Positions 9,705 to 20,418 of a stretch of 64,000 nt of DNA are shown here, piece after piece. The position numbers were made by a program, and so were the translations under genes. This DNA comes from Nemophila menziesii (Eukaryota > Streptophyta > Magnoliopsida > Boraginales > Hydrophyllaceae): contig JARWIR010000003.1 in the NCBI GenBank assembly GCA_029959085.1, positions 33,309,505 through 33,373,504 of the forward strand. Direction: 5' to 3'. Every line of letters starts with the position of its first letter. Positions within the stretch are counted from its first letter, which is position 1. Under the pieces are notes generated by a model. That model had not been told where the DNA came from and ran no database searches. It saw nothing but the letters and a program-made list of their open reading frames with translations.

Positions 9705-12580
9705 CTGTTTTTATTCATGATGCCCAAACTCATCGTGTTCTTTTTCAGGGCCCATGTAAAGATGGACTTTATCCACTTTGTTTTGGTGCACCTTCAATTC
9801 AGTCAAGTCCATCTTCATCTTCTCTGTGTTGTCTATCTTCCACATCATCTTCATCTTCTGCAAAACTGTGGCATGTCGCCTTGGTCATCCTTCTATTCAG
9901 GCTTCATCTCCTCTTACTTCTATTTTAAATGTTAAGCTAGATTATTATGGAACTACTTGTAATTCTTGTGCTGTGTCAAAAGCTCACAAATTACCCTTTT
10001 CTTTATCTAAGACAATCTCTTGTAAGCCTTTTGAATTAGTGCATAGTGATGTATGGGGTCCATCACCTGTGCTATCTTGTTCTTCTTACAAATAAAATGT
10101 GTTGTTTATTGATGATTTCAGCAAATTTGTGTGGATTTATCCTCTTAAGTTTAAGTCAGATGTGTGTTCAGTATATAAAGTGTTTTCTTCTATGATTTTA
10201 ACTCATTTCAATAATCAAATTAAGACCCTTAGAACTGATAATGGTGGGGAATATTTAAACCTTCCATTCAAACAATACCTTCAACTTTGTGGCACAATTC
10301 ATCAAACCAGTTGCCCACACACCCCTGAACAAAATGGGGTTTCAGAAAGAAAACATAGACATTTAATTGAAACCACACTAACTCTTCTTTCTCATTTTTC
10401 TATGCCAACTAAGTATTGGCTTGAGGCTTTATCTACTTCCAATTACCTTATCAACATTTTACCTACACCTACCTTATCAAACTCTACACCTTTAACAAAA
10501 TTATATAACACCTCACCTACATATACTCATCTTAAGATATTTGGTTGCCTTTGTTACCCATGGCTTAAGCCTTATTCTCCCCATAAATTGGCTCCCAAAT
10601 CACAACCTTGTGTGTTCCTTGGATATTGTAATTTTTCCAAAGGATATAAATGTTTATCTTTGAGTTCAAATAAGATTTTTGTTTCTAGACATGTACAATT
10701 TGATGAATCAGTTTTTCCTTTTCAAAATAAGTCTTTACCTTCTACTTCAACTTTAAATCCTTCTCCCTCTTTATTTGTGGATTTAATTGTTCAATTAACC
10801 CCTCAGTAATTTCTCCCATTCAAACTAACTCTATTCCTCCATTTATTGAACCCCCTCTTGAGCAACCATTACATAATTTACCATCTTCTTCATCCTCATC
10901 ATCACATACTATATCTAATAACTCTACTTCTTCAGCCTCCTCAAATGACTCTTCTTCACCTCCTGTGTCTAGACCTAAACACTCTATGGTGACTCGCTTT
11001 CAAACTGGTTCTTTGCGTCCTTCTTATAAGTGTCAATCCTTAGTACTAAATCCTTCTCTCACTGAACCATCTTCTTATAAAGAAGCTTCTAAAGATCAAT
11101 GTTGGATGATAGCTATGGCTGAAGAATTTCGAGCTCTACAAAGTCAAAACACGTGGACACTAGTCCCTCCACCTCATGGTCGTGTCCCTATTACTTGTAA
11201 ATGGGTGTTTAAATTAAAACGTAATGCAGATGGTACAATAGATCGTTATAAAGCACGACTTGTTGCTCGAGGTTTTTTGCAGGAATATGGGTTAGACTAT
11301 ACAGAGACTTTTAGTCCTGTGGTTAAACACCAAACAATACGGGTTATTCTTGCTCTTGCTGCTTCCTATAATTGGGATATAAAACAACTAGACGTTTCTA
11401 ATGCGTTTTTACATGGTCACCTTAATGAAGATGTTTATATGGTGCAACCAACTGGTTTTATTGACCAAAATTATCCTAACTTTGTATGTAAACTAAATCG
11501 ATCTCTCTATGGATTGAAACAAGCTCCAAGAGCTTGGTATGAATTACTTGCTTCTTTTCTTCTGCAGCAAGGTTTTGTAATAAGCACAGCTGATTCATCA
11601 ATGTTTACTCGTGGATCTTCTAATTCTTTAACCATTGTTCTTGTTTATGTGGACGATATTCTAATTACAGGTGCAGATAAATCAGCAATTAGCTCTATTA
11701 ATCTAGATTTCAGATGAAAGACTTAGGATCTCTTTCATATTTTCTGGGTTTGGAGGTGGTTAAATCTACATCAGGCTTAATTATTACTCAAGCTAACTAT
11801 GCTCGAACTATATTACATCGTGCAGGCATGAGTGATTGTCGTGCCTCTCCTCTTCCAACATTAAATAAGTATTCCATTATCTCTGATCATGGATCACAAC
11901 CGTATGAAGATCCTACCTTTTTTCGCAGTTTAATTGGTGGTCTACAATATCTTACCATTTCTAGGCCGAATATTGCATTTGCTGTTAATCATTTATGTCA
12001 AGCTATGCATCACCTAACTAATACAGACTATGAGGCTCTTAAAAAGCTCTTGCGTTATATTAAAGGTTCAGTTCATTATGGCTTATCCTACTCTGCATCT
12101 AATACTCATTTAAAAGCTTATTCCGATTCGGATTGGGCTAGTGATCTCAAAGATAGGCGCTCCACAACAGGATACTGTATATTTTTAGGTTCAAATCTTG
12201 TTTTTTGGGGATCTAAGAAACAAACAACAGTATCAAGATCCTCTACTGAAGCTGAGTATAGGGCTATGGCTTATGTTTCTGCAGAGATTAAATGGTTTAC
12301 TTATTTACTAAAAGATCTTCATCTTGAAGTTTTTATTCCTTCTTTAGCCTGTGATAATATCTCTGCACTTTCTTTAGCTACAAATCCCGTATTTCATACT
12401 CGTACTAGACATATTGACGTGGATGTTCATTTTGTTCGCGAGCAAGTCAAATCTAAGCTACTCTCTCTTCTCCATGTTCCCTCACAATTACAGGTTGCTG
12501 ATATATTTACTAAGGGCCTATCTTCACCTGTTTTTACTTCTTTATTATCCAAGCTTCCATTGATTAACATGATCAACTTG

Positions 12581-12588
12581 AGGGGGGA
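12581..12588 (+). other. Polypurine tract
   Basis: AGGGGGGA lies directly before the 3' LTR, the expected place for the plus-strand primer of reverse transcription. Confidence 0.85.
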
Positions 12589-12794
12589 TGATAAGCATGA
12601 GATGTCACACGTGTAATACAAGAGAATAATATCAAATGAATTAGTTACATATAGGACAAACTTGTATAACAAACTGATAAGATAGAATATGACGTGAGGC
12701 TAATATCTCATCTATATAAACACTATATGTAGTACATTCTATATTACAAGAAATACAATATATCTTTTTATATTTTCTCTTCTCACATTCAATA
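12589..12794 (+). repeat. 3' LTR of copia element
   Basis: Same length as the 5' LTR with 7 substitutions (5 transitions, 2 transversions) and no indels. It is followed by the target duplication GTAAT. Confidence 0.93.
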
Positions 12795-12834
12795 GTAATA
12801 CTCAAAATATAATGTATAAGATAACCCCTGCTTA

Positions 12835-12971
12835 AACTTTTAGGAGAATTAGTTGTTTAACATGGTATAAGAGCCTAGATCCATAAGAGATCGCGGGTTC
12901 GAGTCTTGCCGTCGTCACCCAATTTAAAAATTCACGTAACAAAGGCTTTTAGGAGAATTGGTTGTTTAACA
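12835..12971 (+). repeat. tRNA-like SINE candidate with partial duplication
   Basis: Two copies of a roughly 26-base word, CTTTTAGGAGAATT(A/G)GTTG plus TTTAACA, lie about 111 bp apart. Between them GGTATAAGAGCC and, 20-odd bases on, GGGTTCGAGTCTTGCC resemble a pol III B box (GTTCGAGTC) with an upstream tRNA-like part. No poly-A tail or clear target duplication was found, so SINE origin is a suggestion. Confidence 0.35.
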
Positions 12972-13025
12972 CTACCTTCCATAGCGTGTCCCCCTCGAAA
13001 GGGCGTAAATATCAATATAGGATCG

Positions 13026-13104
13026 AAACAACCTAATAATGCTTGAGAACGGATTAAACAGGTGAAAACAACCTAATAATGCTCGAGAACGGATTAAACA
13101 GGTG
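13026..13104 (+). repeat. Tandem duplication, about 39 bp x 2
   Basis: AACAACCTAATAATGCT(T/C)G and the following AGAACGGATTAAACAGGTG occur twice back to back with one substitution and one extra base. Confidence 0.85.
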
Positions 13105-13514
13105 ACTATGAATATTCTTCAAATGGAAGTATGGTTAATATCAAGGTGATTTGTGTAGATTACGAGACTTGCTCAACAAGGCGAAACATTGATCTCTCGA
13201 GCTTGAAAAGGTTGTTCATTAGTTGATTTTTATATCTTTGTTAACTCGGTGTATAAATAACTTTGTTGTTTCCCTTTCTTCATATTGTATTTTGACAAAA
13301 AAAAAAAATAGACTTGCTCAACACTTATTAATATCATTTGGGTGAATTATACATAGGGTCTTGAAGACAATCTTTCTTCTCTATAGAGTATAGTCTAGAG
13401 ATTTGTTTTTATTAGGGACCTCAGTTTTGACAATTGTCTTTCCTACCCTTACTAACACTAAAAGACAAAGAAAGTGTGATGTCACTGTTTCTCTCTCCAC
13501 TACCACTACCCACC

Positions 13515-13632
13515 TACCTCCGACCACCGACCACCGACCTCTGACCTCCGACCACCGACCACCGACCTCTGACCTCCGACCACCGACCTCCGACCACTGA
13601 CCACCGACCACCGACCTCCGACCACCAGTCAC
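13515..13632. repeat. CCGACCACC minisatellite in MULE copy 1
   Basis: About 13 degenerate units of CCGACCACCGACCTCTGA-type sequence. The reverse complement occurs at 34020-34110 in copy 2, which lies in the opposite orientation. Confidence 0.85.
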
Positions 13633-13679
13633 CGGTCACCGGAAAAAACATAGAGTATCGGAAAAAATTGATGAGTATC

Positions 13680-13885
13680 GAAAAAACTGAGAGTACTCTA
13701 TAAATTTGCTGAGTACTCTATATATTTTAATGAGTACTCTATATATTTTAATGAGTACTCTATATATTTTGATGAGTTCTCTGGATAATTTTGATGAGTG
13801 CTCCGGATAATTTTGATGAGTATTACGTAAATTTGATGAGTACTACGTAAATTTGATGAGTACTCCGACAATTTTGACGAGTGTA
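13680..13885. repeat. GAGTACTCTATATATTTTGAT tandem repeat
   Basis: Nine or so units of 20-24 bp, each with GAGTACTC or a decayed form (GAGTGCTC, GAGTATTAC, GAGTACTAC) followed by an AT-rich spacer ending TTTGAT. GAGTACTC is itself a palindrome. Confidence 0.85.
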
Positions 13886-14393
13886 ATTAAAGATCAAAGA
13901 GTAAAAAGCCAAAAATAATATTTTGTTCACATTTCTTTCAATTTTCAAATGAATTACAAAAAATACACAATTCAAATCTAACTTTTTACTTTGACCGGAT
14001 CTGGTCAAACCAGATCTAAAGAAAAAACACTACTCTAAGCGTACTATGTAAGCTAGTCCAAAAAAAAATACAGTGCGAGTTCGAGCACGACTGAGTTCGA
14101 TCGGACCTCCACCTAAAATGCAGCAAGCACCACCTCGCGACACCAGCACACCCTCACGCCACTACCAGCACCATCAGAGAAGAAAATAGCAGCAACCATC
14201 GGAGAGAAATCAGCAGCAGCCACCGGAGACGAAAGCAACAGCAACAACCAGAGAACCACCAGTCTCTGGTTTGACCACCGTCGTCGAGCACCACCACCAC
14301 CACGCCGAACTTCTCGTCTGCACAAGGAAACCAGATTTGGTCAACACCGATTAACAGCTAACGAAGATGGCTGACACGAAAGCAACAAAAATC

Positions 14394-14645
14394 GAGCACC
14401 ACCAGCAGCAGCTTTCCTCTTCTTCGCGAACGGAGGCCATTTTCACAGATCGATGAAGCTGGTTGCGCGAGGTGGTGCTGGCGGTGGCGAGAGGTGTGGT
14501 TTCCTTCTTCTTCTTCGAACCAGTAAAAAATTGAGCACCACCAGCAGCAGCCTTCCTCTTCTTCGCGAACGGAGGCCATTTTCACAGATCGATGAAGCTG
14601 GTTGCACGAGGTGGTGCTGGCGGTGGCGAGAGGTGCTGGTTTCCT
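14394..14645. repeat. Direct duplication of about 130 bp in MULE core
   Basis: GAGCACCACCAGCAGCAGC, CGCGAACGGAGGCCATTTTC and GATGAAGCTGGTTGC(G/A)CGAGG occur twice in the same order, starting near 14394 and 14534, with minor differences. One arm begins after a short CGAACCAGTAAAAAATT spacer. Confidence 0.8.
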
Positions 14646-14950
14646 TCTTCTTCTTTGAACCGGTGAAATCATCTCGAACAGACTGGTGATCTCACCGGAG
14701 CTCGCCATTAATGGAAATCATCTGGAGAATGGTGGATCAAGCCGGAGAAGAGCAGCGAAGAGGGTGGTGGTGCTCGCCGGAGAAGCAGCTGTTTTTCATG
14801 GCCATGGTGGTGAAACTTGGTGCTGGATTTGAAGACAAATGGAGTAGGGTTTCTAAGGTTTTGGTTAGAAAAGTTATGTGAGGGGGTGAGAGAGAAATGT
14901 ATTGACGGGAAATGAAATGAAATGAAAGAATGAGGAGAGAGAACCTATAA

Positions 14951-14968
14951 TTTAGTATATATAGGAAA
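14951..14968 (-). promoter_or_regulatory. TATA-like box carried by MULE copy 1
   Basis: On the minus strand CCTATATATACTAAATT is followed by a CT-rich, leader-like stretch and, about 150 bp on, by ATG in the context CACCACCATGGCC opening only a short frame. The same box and leader style recur in copy 2 (+ strand, 32944-32958) and in a weaker form in the third member. Transcription is inferred, not shown. Confidence 0.45.
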
Positions 14969-15224
14969 AAAAGGGTATAATTGTAATTGGGATTTTGGGT
15001 TTCATGTGTTAAATTCTTTTTGGGGTCTTTAGTAAGAAGAGAAGGTAAGAGAGGTTTCTAATTAGAAGAGGGGGGTGTCTTCAAGACCCTAAGTGGCATT
15101 TTCTCATATCATTTACATGGAAATTTTTGGAGTTTTTATAGAGAAGAGATTTTCTACTATCTCAGATCATGAAATTCCCTCTTTGCCCACCCTCGCTACT
15201 ATTTGGTCTCCTCCTTTATAGCAT

Positions 15225-15670
15225 AACACCAAGATCAATGTCGATACTTCCTTTGAAATAGGAAACGCCACAACGACCGCAGTTGTTCGTAATTGGAAGG
15301 GCGAAGTTATATCTAGTTTTGCTCAAGATATCCTTGCTTCTTCCAGCTGTGAAACAAAGTCTAAGGCTTTACGAAGTGCTTTTCGATTTGTCATAGATTC
15401 TACTCCTAATCGCATTAGTATTGAATCAGATGCAGCAGCTACACTTCAAGATATACAATCATCAAATGTGTATTGTTCTTGGAAGAAAAGGCCTATCCTT
15501 GAAGATATAAGAAGTATGTTAAGGCCCACCAACACATCAAGATCTGTTGGATTAGAAGGACGACCAACAAGGCAGTTGACTGGCTCGCTAAAACTTTTTC
15601 TAATTTTATTCTCCCTATTGATTGGTGTTGTAATTTTCCACCTGACTTTTATTTGATTACTGTAAGTCTG
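15225..15670 (+). pseudogene. LINE-type RNase H domain remnant
   Basis: In frame pieces read KINVDTSFEIGNATTTAVVRN, then WKGEVISSFAQDI, SSCETKSKALRSAFRFVID and ISIESDAAATLQDIQS, the pattern of the RVT_3-type RNase H at the 3' end of plant L1 elements. After a frameshift it continues NKAVDWLAKTFSNFILPIDW, matching the conserved ADWLAK tail. No reverse transcriptase lies upstream because MULE copy 1 occupies that position. It is 5'-truncated or cut by later events. Confidence 0.65.
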
Positions 15671-16255
15671 TAATGATGCTAATACTTTTGCCTCAATTGG
15701 TGTTGGCTAATCCCCTCATGTTGCCCGTTTATTAACATAAGCCTTTTTAGCTAAAAGAAAATTTTGTGTTGATTGCGCTGGAACCCCCTCCCCCTTTTTT
15801 CCAGAAGTACCTATGGTCTAAAAATATAAGAATTGGGGGATGTGAGGGGCAGAGATCCATATAGTTAAGAGGGTCCATGACTCCCTGATTAGAACCCACA
15901 CCCCACGAGGATTTAAAGAACGTAGTGGGTCAGGACGGGGGAAGCACAACAAGAGACGAAGCGGAGAGGATATTTTTTGCGAGGCGGTGTACAGGGATAG
16001 GTAAATCTTCCACATACCCTCTCCATTAACATCAGTTTCATAACTCACCCTTTTCTCAATTATGGAAATTTACATTTTTTACCAAAATTACACGTGTTAA
16101 ATACGTGATGTGTTAGTACTAATGAGTTTAACGCTTGCACTTTTTTTGAAAGTATAGAACATGTGCTTAGCATGTATAATTTCTATTAAAATAACAAATT
16201 TAGTTAAATTATCTTAATTGAGATCGAAATATAAGTTGTGTCCTAAAATTATAGA
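15671..16255. other. No recognisable gene
   Basis: Sequence after the LINE tail. A 76-codon open frame on the minus strand (15818-16048) has no recognisable motif. Confidence 0.4.
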
Positions 16256-16441
16256 TAATGTTAGGTATCATCTAGTAAGGTATCACCTAAATATAACTCA
16301 TGATGTGGATCATAAGTGGTCCAATCATATCATTTCTCATCTTATTAACTTTTATCTCTTTTTTTATAATTGAACCACCTATAATCAAATTATAAGTGAA
16401 ATATTTGATTGATATATTTTTGGGTAAATACTCAACATTAC
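16256..16441. mobile_element. Decayed MULE MITE candidate
   Basis: Left GATAATGTTAGGTATCATC and right, inverted, GAGTAATGTTGAGTATTTACC resemble the terminal repeats of the GAGTAATG MITEs, at a similar spacing (186 bp). No 9-bp target duplication is visible, so it is either old or a chance resemblance. Confidence 0.35.
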
Positions 16442-17080
16442 TCTACAATTGTTCAGTTTTAAAGTTTATATCTATTTCACCATATTTACCTATATTCCGA
16501 GGTTTGTGTTAGAAATTTACCCCACAGAAACGTGAGACCATTCAGTGAAATAGCAGAAACTTCTGCCAACTGTTATGCAGATTTGAACATTTACCGGGTG
16601 ATGTCTCATTTTCTTCAAAACATGCGCATACATGTATTGCTATCATTGGGAAAGATTAAAATACTACCCCATCTTTTGTGATGCAGATGTAATTTGGTGT
16701 AGTGACATAGTGGATGAAGAAATGGCATCATTTTTAAGGCTTGCTTAGCGGCTGAAACTTTTATTGATAGGGTAGTTGTGATTCACACTTATTGCTTCGG
16801 GATCCATCATGTCCTTTATTCTGTAATTGTATCTAACTAGAAACTTTAGCTTTTAATGCGTAGGATTAAAAAGTATACTAGTTCTAAAGTCTTTATTTAT
16901 ATTGACATGTTTCTAAGATTAAATATGTAGAGGCTAACATTTTCTAGTTAGGAGTTTCAAATATAATCTTCTCCCGAATAATTGGTCTATGATACATATA
17001 AACATTTTGATTAGTAATCTTGGAGAGTTGGGTGACCGTTCAGGTATTGGTTAACTCTATTTGTTCTTTCTCCCTTCTTT

Positions 17081-17290
17081 TTTACTCCCTCAGTCCCACA
17101 AATAATATCGACTTAGTTTTTCGCATATTTTAAGAAACATAATAATTATATTAACCATTACAAAAACACTTTTTATAAAGTGTCTTGATATTTTAAATAT
17201 GTATGTGAAATATAAATTTTAATATTTTAATAGTGGGAAGAGTTTGAAAAAAAATGTCTTGATATTTTAAATAAGTGATAATTTTGCATA
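17081..17290 (+). mobile_element. Truncated Stowaway-like MITE
   Basis: TTACTCCCTCAGTCCCACAA is close to the CTCCCTCCGTCCC terminus of plant Stowaway MITEs, and the interior has the usual AT-rich TCTTGATATTTTAAATA repeats. The matching inverted end is not found. Confidence 0.4.
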
Positions 17291-17520
17291 TAATTTTAAT
17301 AAACAAACATTAATTTTGCATGGAAGGTCCTTCATGTCAAAAGAGAACTTAATGGAGTGGCGGACAACGGGTATACTTTCTAAATGTGTGAGACAAAACC
17401 TTGATTTATCTGGATGGTCTGACAATTCGCTATTCGACTCTTTTGTTTATCTTTCTAATCGATGTAGAAAGAAAGAAGTATGCTAACTTTTATTTTGTAA
17501 TTTCCTTTCATATGAAAAAA

Positions 17521-18716
17521 AAAAAGAACAAGTCTTGAAAACACCCTCTAATACCTAACCCCACCTCACTTACCTTCTATTCTTAGTAAAGGGTACAAAC
17601 AAAATTTAACACTATACGCCAATTTTTTTGAAATTTTCCCAACCCATTTTATAACTTTTTTGTTTTTTATATATACTATCAGAAAATGTTCTCCTCTTTC
17701 TTTCTTCATATATCACACACAACCCCCTTTATTTTGGAACAAAAAGTAAAACGACATCTCTAGCAACAGATCGGAGCTCCTACCGGAGCTACCATTGAAG
17801 ACAGTGAACCACCGTGAAGAACCACCTCGTCCACGTGAAGAACCACTTCTCCAGCAGCTTGGAAACGAAAAGCTTGGCTTATAAAGAAGCTGGCCTCGAT
17901 TTGAGAAGCTCCATTTCATTCGCTCGAGCTTCACCATGGCTCAAGGACTTCCTCATTCTTGAAGAGCTCTGGCTTCATTGAAGGTTTCGAGTGGTTTTCT
18001 TTTGTCTTGTTGAGCAGGTCCGGAGAAGAGCTTTGGCATTAATGGAAGGTTTTGAATGGTTTTTTTGAACTCCGTTCGAGATGTTCCTGAGATTCGAGAT
18101 CTGATATGTTCGAGATGTTCAACGGTTTTCTTGTGCAAGCGAATGCTCTGTGCATGAGTGCACTCCAGCAAACCCAAGCACCCCAGTGATGGATCTGTGT
18201 GTGAGAGCTGCGGCGGCGATTGATCTGTGCGGGAGAGCTTTAGTGGCCGTTGTTGCTTAGAGCATAGAGCTTCAAGCTTTAGCAAATGAAGGAGTTCATT
18301 AATTTTTTTCGAAATAGCTAGTCAGCAGTTTTTTTTGAAATCTTGTAATTGAATTTTTCTTTTACCTGATAATGTAATTTATTTATTATGCATATTTTGT
18401 GTGTTACTCCGTGTTTTTTAATATTACTTAATGTTTTTCGCTGAATACTCATCGAATTTTGCCTGATATCCAGTGTTTTTTTTCGATACTTAATATTTTT
18501 TTTGATATCCAGTGTTTTTCTTTCGATACTCAGTGTTTTTTCTGTGTATTTAGTGGTGGTTGATGATCGAGGTCACTTGTTTTTTGTTTTTATGTAATTT
18601 TTATTTTATGTGAAGGTATTTTAATATATTATCATTTTGAGTATAGTAGTAGCAATTTTTTAAAAGAATATAGTTTTATATCTTTTATATTTTTATATGA
18701 ACTAATCTTTTCCAAG
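17521..18716 (+). mobile_element. Third, diverged member of the MULE family
   Basis: It begins CAAGTCTTGAAAACACCC and ends CTTTTCCAAGACCGAATAGG, inverted copies of a TCTTG(A/G)AAA core like copies 1 and 2. The inner order is also shared: TATATATACTATCAG box (about 17671), CT-rich stretch, GC-rich core (17750-18260), then AT-rich repeats with CGATACTCAGTG-type words (18440-18550). No clear target duplication is seen, so the exact ends are uncertain. Confidence 0.5.
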
Positions 18717-18800
18717 ACCGAATAGGTCAATCGTAAAAAAGAAAAAAAAAAAAAGCGTTCGTGTCTCAAATCAAATGAGTAAAGCCCAAGAACCATCATT

Positions 18801-18806
18801 GGCCCA
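18801..18806 (+). promoter_or_regulatory. GGCCCA site upstream of the small-protein gene
   Basis: TTGGCCCACC lies 237 bp upstream of the ATG at 19038. TGGGCC/GGCCCA (site II-like) words are common in plant promoters of housekeeping genes. One short word is weak evidence. Confidence 0.3.
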
Positions 18807-19037
18807 CCCTAATCAAAGGCAAAGATGTCCAAAAATGAGTGAAAGCGATAGTTACTACTAAAATTAGATCTTCACTTCAAAATTGCACATTCAACGAGGA
18901 AGCATATTGCATCGTCTATGACCAGTCCAAACTAGACCATACATTACCCAAAATTTACAGACAGAGATCTTCAGATTCGAAAAATGATAGATTAGAATCC
19001 TCGATTTCCTCTATCTGTAACGTTAAAGAAACCAAAT

Positions 19038-19641
19038 ATGGCAAGACTTCGCCTTCTACTGAGTCGACTCGTTTTTATTCTGCTTATTGCTTACTCTGCA
19101 ACACAACTAGCAGCTGCCGGCCGTCAGGGAATACCCGGCTTCCTCTTCACTAGAGACAGAGGAAGATGCACTCCCCAGTAACCCACCATCTCTTGTTTTT
19201 TCTTTATTTTCGTTATTATAAATATATATAGTTTATCACCAACCAATGTATAGTGGATCTTTTGAAAGGTGAACTCAGAAGTGATTAAATAGTTAAAATA
19301 TGTGATGTGTTTGCAGGTATTGGAGCAGCAGGCAAGAGTCATGGCCAAAGATGGTGCCAGAGATGTCAACAGTATCTAACGTGTTTGGTTCAAGAGCATT
19401 TGAACGGTATAGATATGATCTGAGTCTATTGGAAGCCACCTCAAGGAACGACGATGCTGACAATGTTTTTGCTGGGCTGGTTAAAGAGTCCACGGCTGCT
19501 TTGCTTAACTCATATGCTAGATTGGGATTTCCATACTCGGCTTGGCAAATCAAGACTTTGGTTATCCAAGCTTTAGTATCTGAAGAGTCTGCTTCTATTC
19601 AAGCTCAGCGGTTTCGTCAGGCAAATCAGGCCTGTGATTAG
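19038..19641 (+). CDS. Small secreted protein of unknown function
   Basis: Two exons, 19038-19177 and 19317-19641, join in frame across a GT-AG intron (codon split CA|G) to give 154 aa. The first 28 or so residues (MARLRLLLSRLVFILLIAY...) form a convincing signal peptide or anchor. The mature part begins GFLFTRDRGRCTPQYWSSR and continues with VFGSRAFERYRYDLSLLEA and LLNSYARLGFPYSAWQIKT. I recognise this as the style of a conserved, plant-restricted, uncharacterised family, but cannot name a function. Only one Cys precedes the intron and one lies near the C-terminus. The ATG is chosen because it opens directly into the signal peptide. The downstream part has no damaging change, which supports a live gene. 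Confidence 0.8.
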
Positions 19642-20418
19642 TAGTTTAGGCCCATTTAATCTGGTAGCTTCAGTTTAAGTTGTTTACTTTTAGGCCCATG
19701 TTTTGTTTTTGTGGATTGTGTTTGCTTGAAGATAGAAAGACAACTTGGAGATATTCTTTCTGTTTTGTAGTATAGACCTTGCTGAGTTAAATGTCAAATT
19801 AACTCCTACTAATGATTCACAAATCTACCTATCCTTTTTCTTGACACACTTATTATTTATTTGAACCCTTATTTTGTCTTAAATTACCTGCTCAATCAAA
19901 AGTCTGAACCGAGAAAACATTATATTAATGAAATTTTATATCTCCAACATGTTGATTAATTCACTATGATTATATTTAGCTAAGTCATGAACTTGAAAGG
20001 TTTTCGAGTTTTTTTTTTTTAATACAAAGGTTACATACTTGTGTTTGACTAATTTTTTGAAAAGAGTCTCCGATCATTAAAAATTTGTTATAGATAACTA
20101 AAAATCTATTATAGATAAGTAACGGGATGTGTTTTGTATACTTTCGAGATTCCCAAAGTTACCATGATTACACATAAATGTTCGTTTTCCAACTTTTTCT
20201 ACCGCTTATAATTTGTTGTTATATTGATTGTTCTACCAATTGAGATATATTCTGATAACTTGAACTCATAACCAAATGGTCATGAGACATCAAATGAAAA
20301 GTATGAAATTAAAATTCTGTGATTATTTTCATCAAATGCAACTTTTTTGCTCGCGATGAGACCAGGTTGATCCAATTTAGAATTGTGTGAGATAGTATTA
20401 ACAACGATATTACAATTT
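19642..20418. other. 3' flank, no further gene
   Basis: AT-rich sequence between the small-protein gene and the solo LTR. No motif is supported. Confidence 0.5.

Larger units (their letters stand above)
8152..12616 (+). pseudogene. Copia gag-pol polyprotein, inactivated
   Basis: Gag starts at ATG 8152. The zinc knuckle (CQICLKFGHLSIDC) is at 9061-9102 and the protease motif WYLDSGANSH near 9238-9267. Integrase residues appear in LFIDDFSKFVW (about 10105), RTDNGGEY (10231) and PEQNGVSERKHR (10324). RT has YVDD near 11646 and RNase H TEAEYRAMA near 12246. Damage: TAA at 8356, a frameshift near 9395, the MITE at 9514, a frameshift near 9870, TAA at 10093, and frameshifts near 10776 and 11705. 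The RNase H frame runs into the 3' LTR. All domains are recognisable, so loss of function looks recent and piecemeal. Confidence 0.93.
7831..12794 (+). mobile_element. Complete Ty1-copia retrotransposon (4964 bp)
   Basis: Two 206-bp LTRs bound a primer site, gag, protease, integrase, reverse transcriptase and RNase H in copia order, and a polypurine tract. The 5 bases GTAAT repeat exactly on both sides (7826-7830, 12795-12799), so both ends are original. The LTRs differ at 7 of 206 positions by direct comparison, indicating a fairly recent insertion. Several stops and frameshifts and a MITE insertion make it non-autonomous now. It lies 524 bp downstream of the patellin stop codon. Confidence 0.96.
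13340..15105. mobile_element. Non-autonomous MULE, copy 1 (1766 bp)
   Basis: Ends GGGTGAATTATACATAGGG and, inverted, GAGAAAATGCCACTTAGGG are followed on both arms by a perfect TCTTGAAGACA. The identical 9-mer ATATCATTT flanks the element (13331-13339, 15106-15114), placing it in the Mutator superfamily. Inside are two tandem-repeat blocks, a GC-rich core (about 14100-14830) and a TATA-like box near the right end. No transposase motif is present. Short frames in the core look like low-complexity by-products, not host gene exons, although captured sequence cannot be excluded. Confidence 0.85.

Noticed and set aside
12855..12915. A tRNA gene suggested by GGTTCGAGTCT
   Set aside because: No cloverleaf can be formed: acceptor and anticodon arms are missing. 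At most a SINE fragment.
13381..13632. Open frames over the CCGACC minisatellite on both strands
   Set aside because: Low-complexity repeat lacking stop codons by composition, inside a MULE.
14113..14708. Open frames in the GC-rich core of MULE copy 1
   Set aside because: Repetitive, present on both strands, no known domain; the same region in copy 2 is not conserved as protein.
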